64,000 bases of DNA from JAJDFU01 sp964641965 (lineage in GTDB: Bacteria > Bacteroidota > Bacteroidia > Chitinophagales > Saprospiraceae), in contig CAZXLD010000020.1 of the NCBI GenBank assembly GCA_964641965.1, positions 1-64,000 on the forward strand. The letters run 5' to 3'. Positions 63,145 through 64,000 of the stretch are shown in pieces (position 1 is the first letter of the stretch; every line of letters starts with the position of its first letter). The position numbers and the translations under genes were made by a program. The notes below the pieces were generated by a model. The model ran no database searches and was not told the DNA's origin. It was given only the letters and a program-made list of their open reading frames with translations.

Positions 63145-64000
63145 TTATCCGCCCGGTTGATCTAAGGGCTCTACCATAACTGTAGAATCCACCACTTCCC
63201 CATCTACCCCAAACTGGACGGTAAATCGGGGGCGGACCTGATTGATGGAGGCTTCTTCGCCTGACAAATCTTTGATCACAAATCGGGTGGAATCAATTCC
63301 TCGTTCCTCCATTAAAAAATGACCAACCAATTGTTTTTGTTTCTGGATCACCCGATCCAGTTCCAGCCGTAAATTTTCTTCCCCATATTGGCGACGAGCG
63401 TTTTCCGGAAGCGAGATTGTGGTGTCAAATACGGTAAATGTACTTTGCAAATGGTGGAGAAATGCAGAATCAATATTGGGCAATTCCTGTACTTCTTTTC
63501 GCCAAAGCGAATCGGCAGTTTGGTCGTATTCCGCCCCAGTCGTTGAGGACAGATAGTCCAGTTTGGCGCGTTGAATAGCCATCGCATCCAGCTCGTATTC
63601 TCGGTTGTACAAGTGCAGCATTTCAATACTGAGTTCGGGCTTCTTGTTAAGGACTTTAGCAACCGAATTCAAGGACTTATACTGCTTTTCCTCTAACACA
63701 TCCTGACCATTTTCAAAATAAATATTTTTCAAGTCTTTCTCATTGACCTTAAATGCATTTGCCAGTAAGCGAAAAGGTGCAGTGGCGGCTTTGGTAAATA
63801 TATTTTTGATCACCTGCCAGATAATCTGCCCCATTTTATAGTCCGGGTCGTTCAAAGGGCCTTCTATGGGCACCTTCAGGTCCACATTTCCATCCAGGTC
63901 GCGCAGTAAGACTATCGCCAGCTTCATGGGTAAGGAATAGCCGTCCTGGGTTTTTCGCTTATCGCCCACTTTTACCTGTTCAATCAGAACCCGATTGTCA
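63145..64000 (-). CDS. DUF748 family protein, partial (3' end of gene)
   Basis: The reading frame runs open to the window edge (DNRVLIEQVKVGDKRKTQDG at the end), so the N terminus is missing and no start can be assigned. The visible 285 residues match the C-terminal part of DUF748 proteins: AIVLLRDLDGNVDLKVPIEG, PDYKMGQIIWQVIKNIFTKA, TAPFRLLANAF and the following FENGQDVLEEKQYKSLNSVA. DUF748 belongs to the AsmA-like/intermembrane lipid-transport superfamily of envelope proteins. About 168 bp upstream of the OmpA-family gene on the same strand. Confidence 0.85.
   Translation of the reverse strand, partial: DNRVLIEQVKVGDKRKTQDGYSLPMKLAIVLLRDLDGNVDLKVPIEGPLNDPDYKMGQIIWQVIKNIFTKAATAPFRLLANAFKVNEKDLKNIYFENGQDVLEEKQYKSLNSVAKVLNKKPELSIEMLHLYNREYELDAMAIQRAKLDYLSSTTGAEYDQTADSLWRKEVQELPNIDSAFLHHLQSTFTVFDTTISLPENARRQYGEENLRLELDRVIQKQKQLVGHFLMEERGIDSTRFVIKDLSGEEASINQVRPRFTVQFGVDGEVVDSTVMVEPLDQPGG

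Noticed and set aside
1..64000. CRISPR array, tRNA or rRNA genes
   Set aside because: No regularly spaced repeats, cloverleaf-like sequences with CCA ends or conserved rRNA segments were seen anywhere in the window.

Overview
The window reads as chromosomal DNA of a Bacteroidota bacterium, probably a free-living, possibly marine member of the Saprospiria/Lewinella type (inferred from gene content and style, not from a marker gene). The signs are a SusC/SusD pair, many SPII lipoproteins with Bacteroidota-style lipoboxes, starts without Shine-Dalgarno sequences, and ECF sigma, CHAT and AraC regulators. No rRNA, tRNA, CRISPR array, prophage or intact insertion sequence was recognised.

Region 1 (1-8.6 kb): a palindrome-rich non-coding stretch, msrB and an AraC regulator. 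These are followed by a minus-strand neighbourhood of an S8 subtilisin-like lipoprotein, a 968-aa TPR-CHAT (caspase-like) protein, an ECF sigma factor, and an overlapping membrane protein with TPRs that looks like an anti-sigma factor. A 10-bp inverted repeat enclosing a 19-codon mini-ORF lies between the CHAT and sigma genes. This is the best candidate in the window for an uncharacterised signalling or protease system.

Region 2 (8.8-23.8 kb): mostly single-gene housekeeping and accessory functions. They are an XdhC-like protein, an M29-like lipoprotein that has lost its metal ligands, and a GNAT gene split by a 225-bp element with terminal inverted repeats and a 3-bp target duplication. Then come an alpha/beta-hydrolase-SnoaL fusion with its AraC regulator, an S41 protease, a saccharopine-dehydrogenase-like protein, a PD40 propeller, DinB, a second GNAT, a beta-lactamase-fold lipoprotein, an HdeD-like membrane protein and a strikingly eukaryote-like DHCR24 (sterol delta-24 reductase) homologue.

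Region 3 (24.2-56.9 kb): a polysaccharide utilisation locus. On the minus strand are SusC, SusD and a LamG surface lipoprotein ending in a strong terminator, then a SnoaL lipoprotein and two tandem GH3 enzymes. On the plus strand are a cupin phosphoglucose isomerase, a two-part class I mannose-6-phosphate isomerase, a second cupin isomerase, a sulfatase, two (alpha/alpha)6 glycosidases, a second sulfatase, a DUF5689-esterase fusion and a GH115-like enzyme. A ROK sugar kinase, an EEP-fold lipoprotein and one of two paralogous anchor-domain lipoproteins sit at the left edge. The other paralogue and a GH172 (DUF2961) enzyme sit at the right edge. Together they suggest capture of a sulfated, probably uronic-acid-decorated glycan, desulfation and hydrolysis outside the cytoplasm, then phosphorylation and isomerisation of the released hexose inside. 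The exact substrate cannot be read from sequence.

Region 4 (57.3-64 kb): a PPOX-family protein, a Cache-domain class III adenylate cyclase, a large (alpha/alpha)6 glycosidase lipoprotein, an OmpA-family lipoprotein and the 3' part of a DUF748 protein running off the window.
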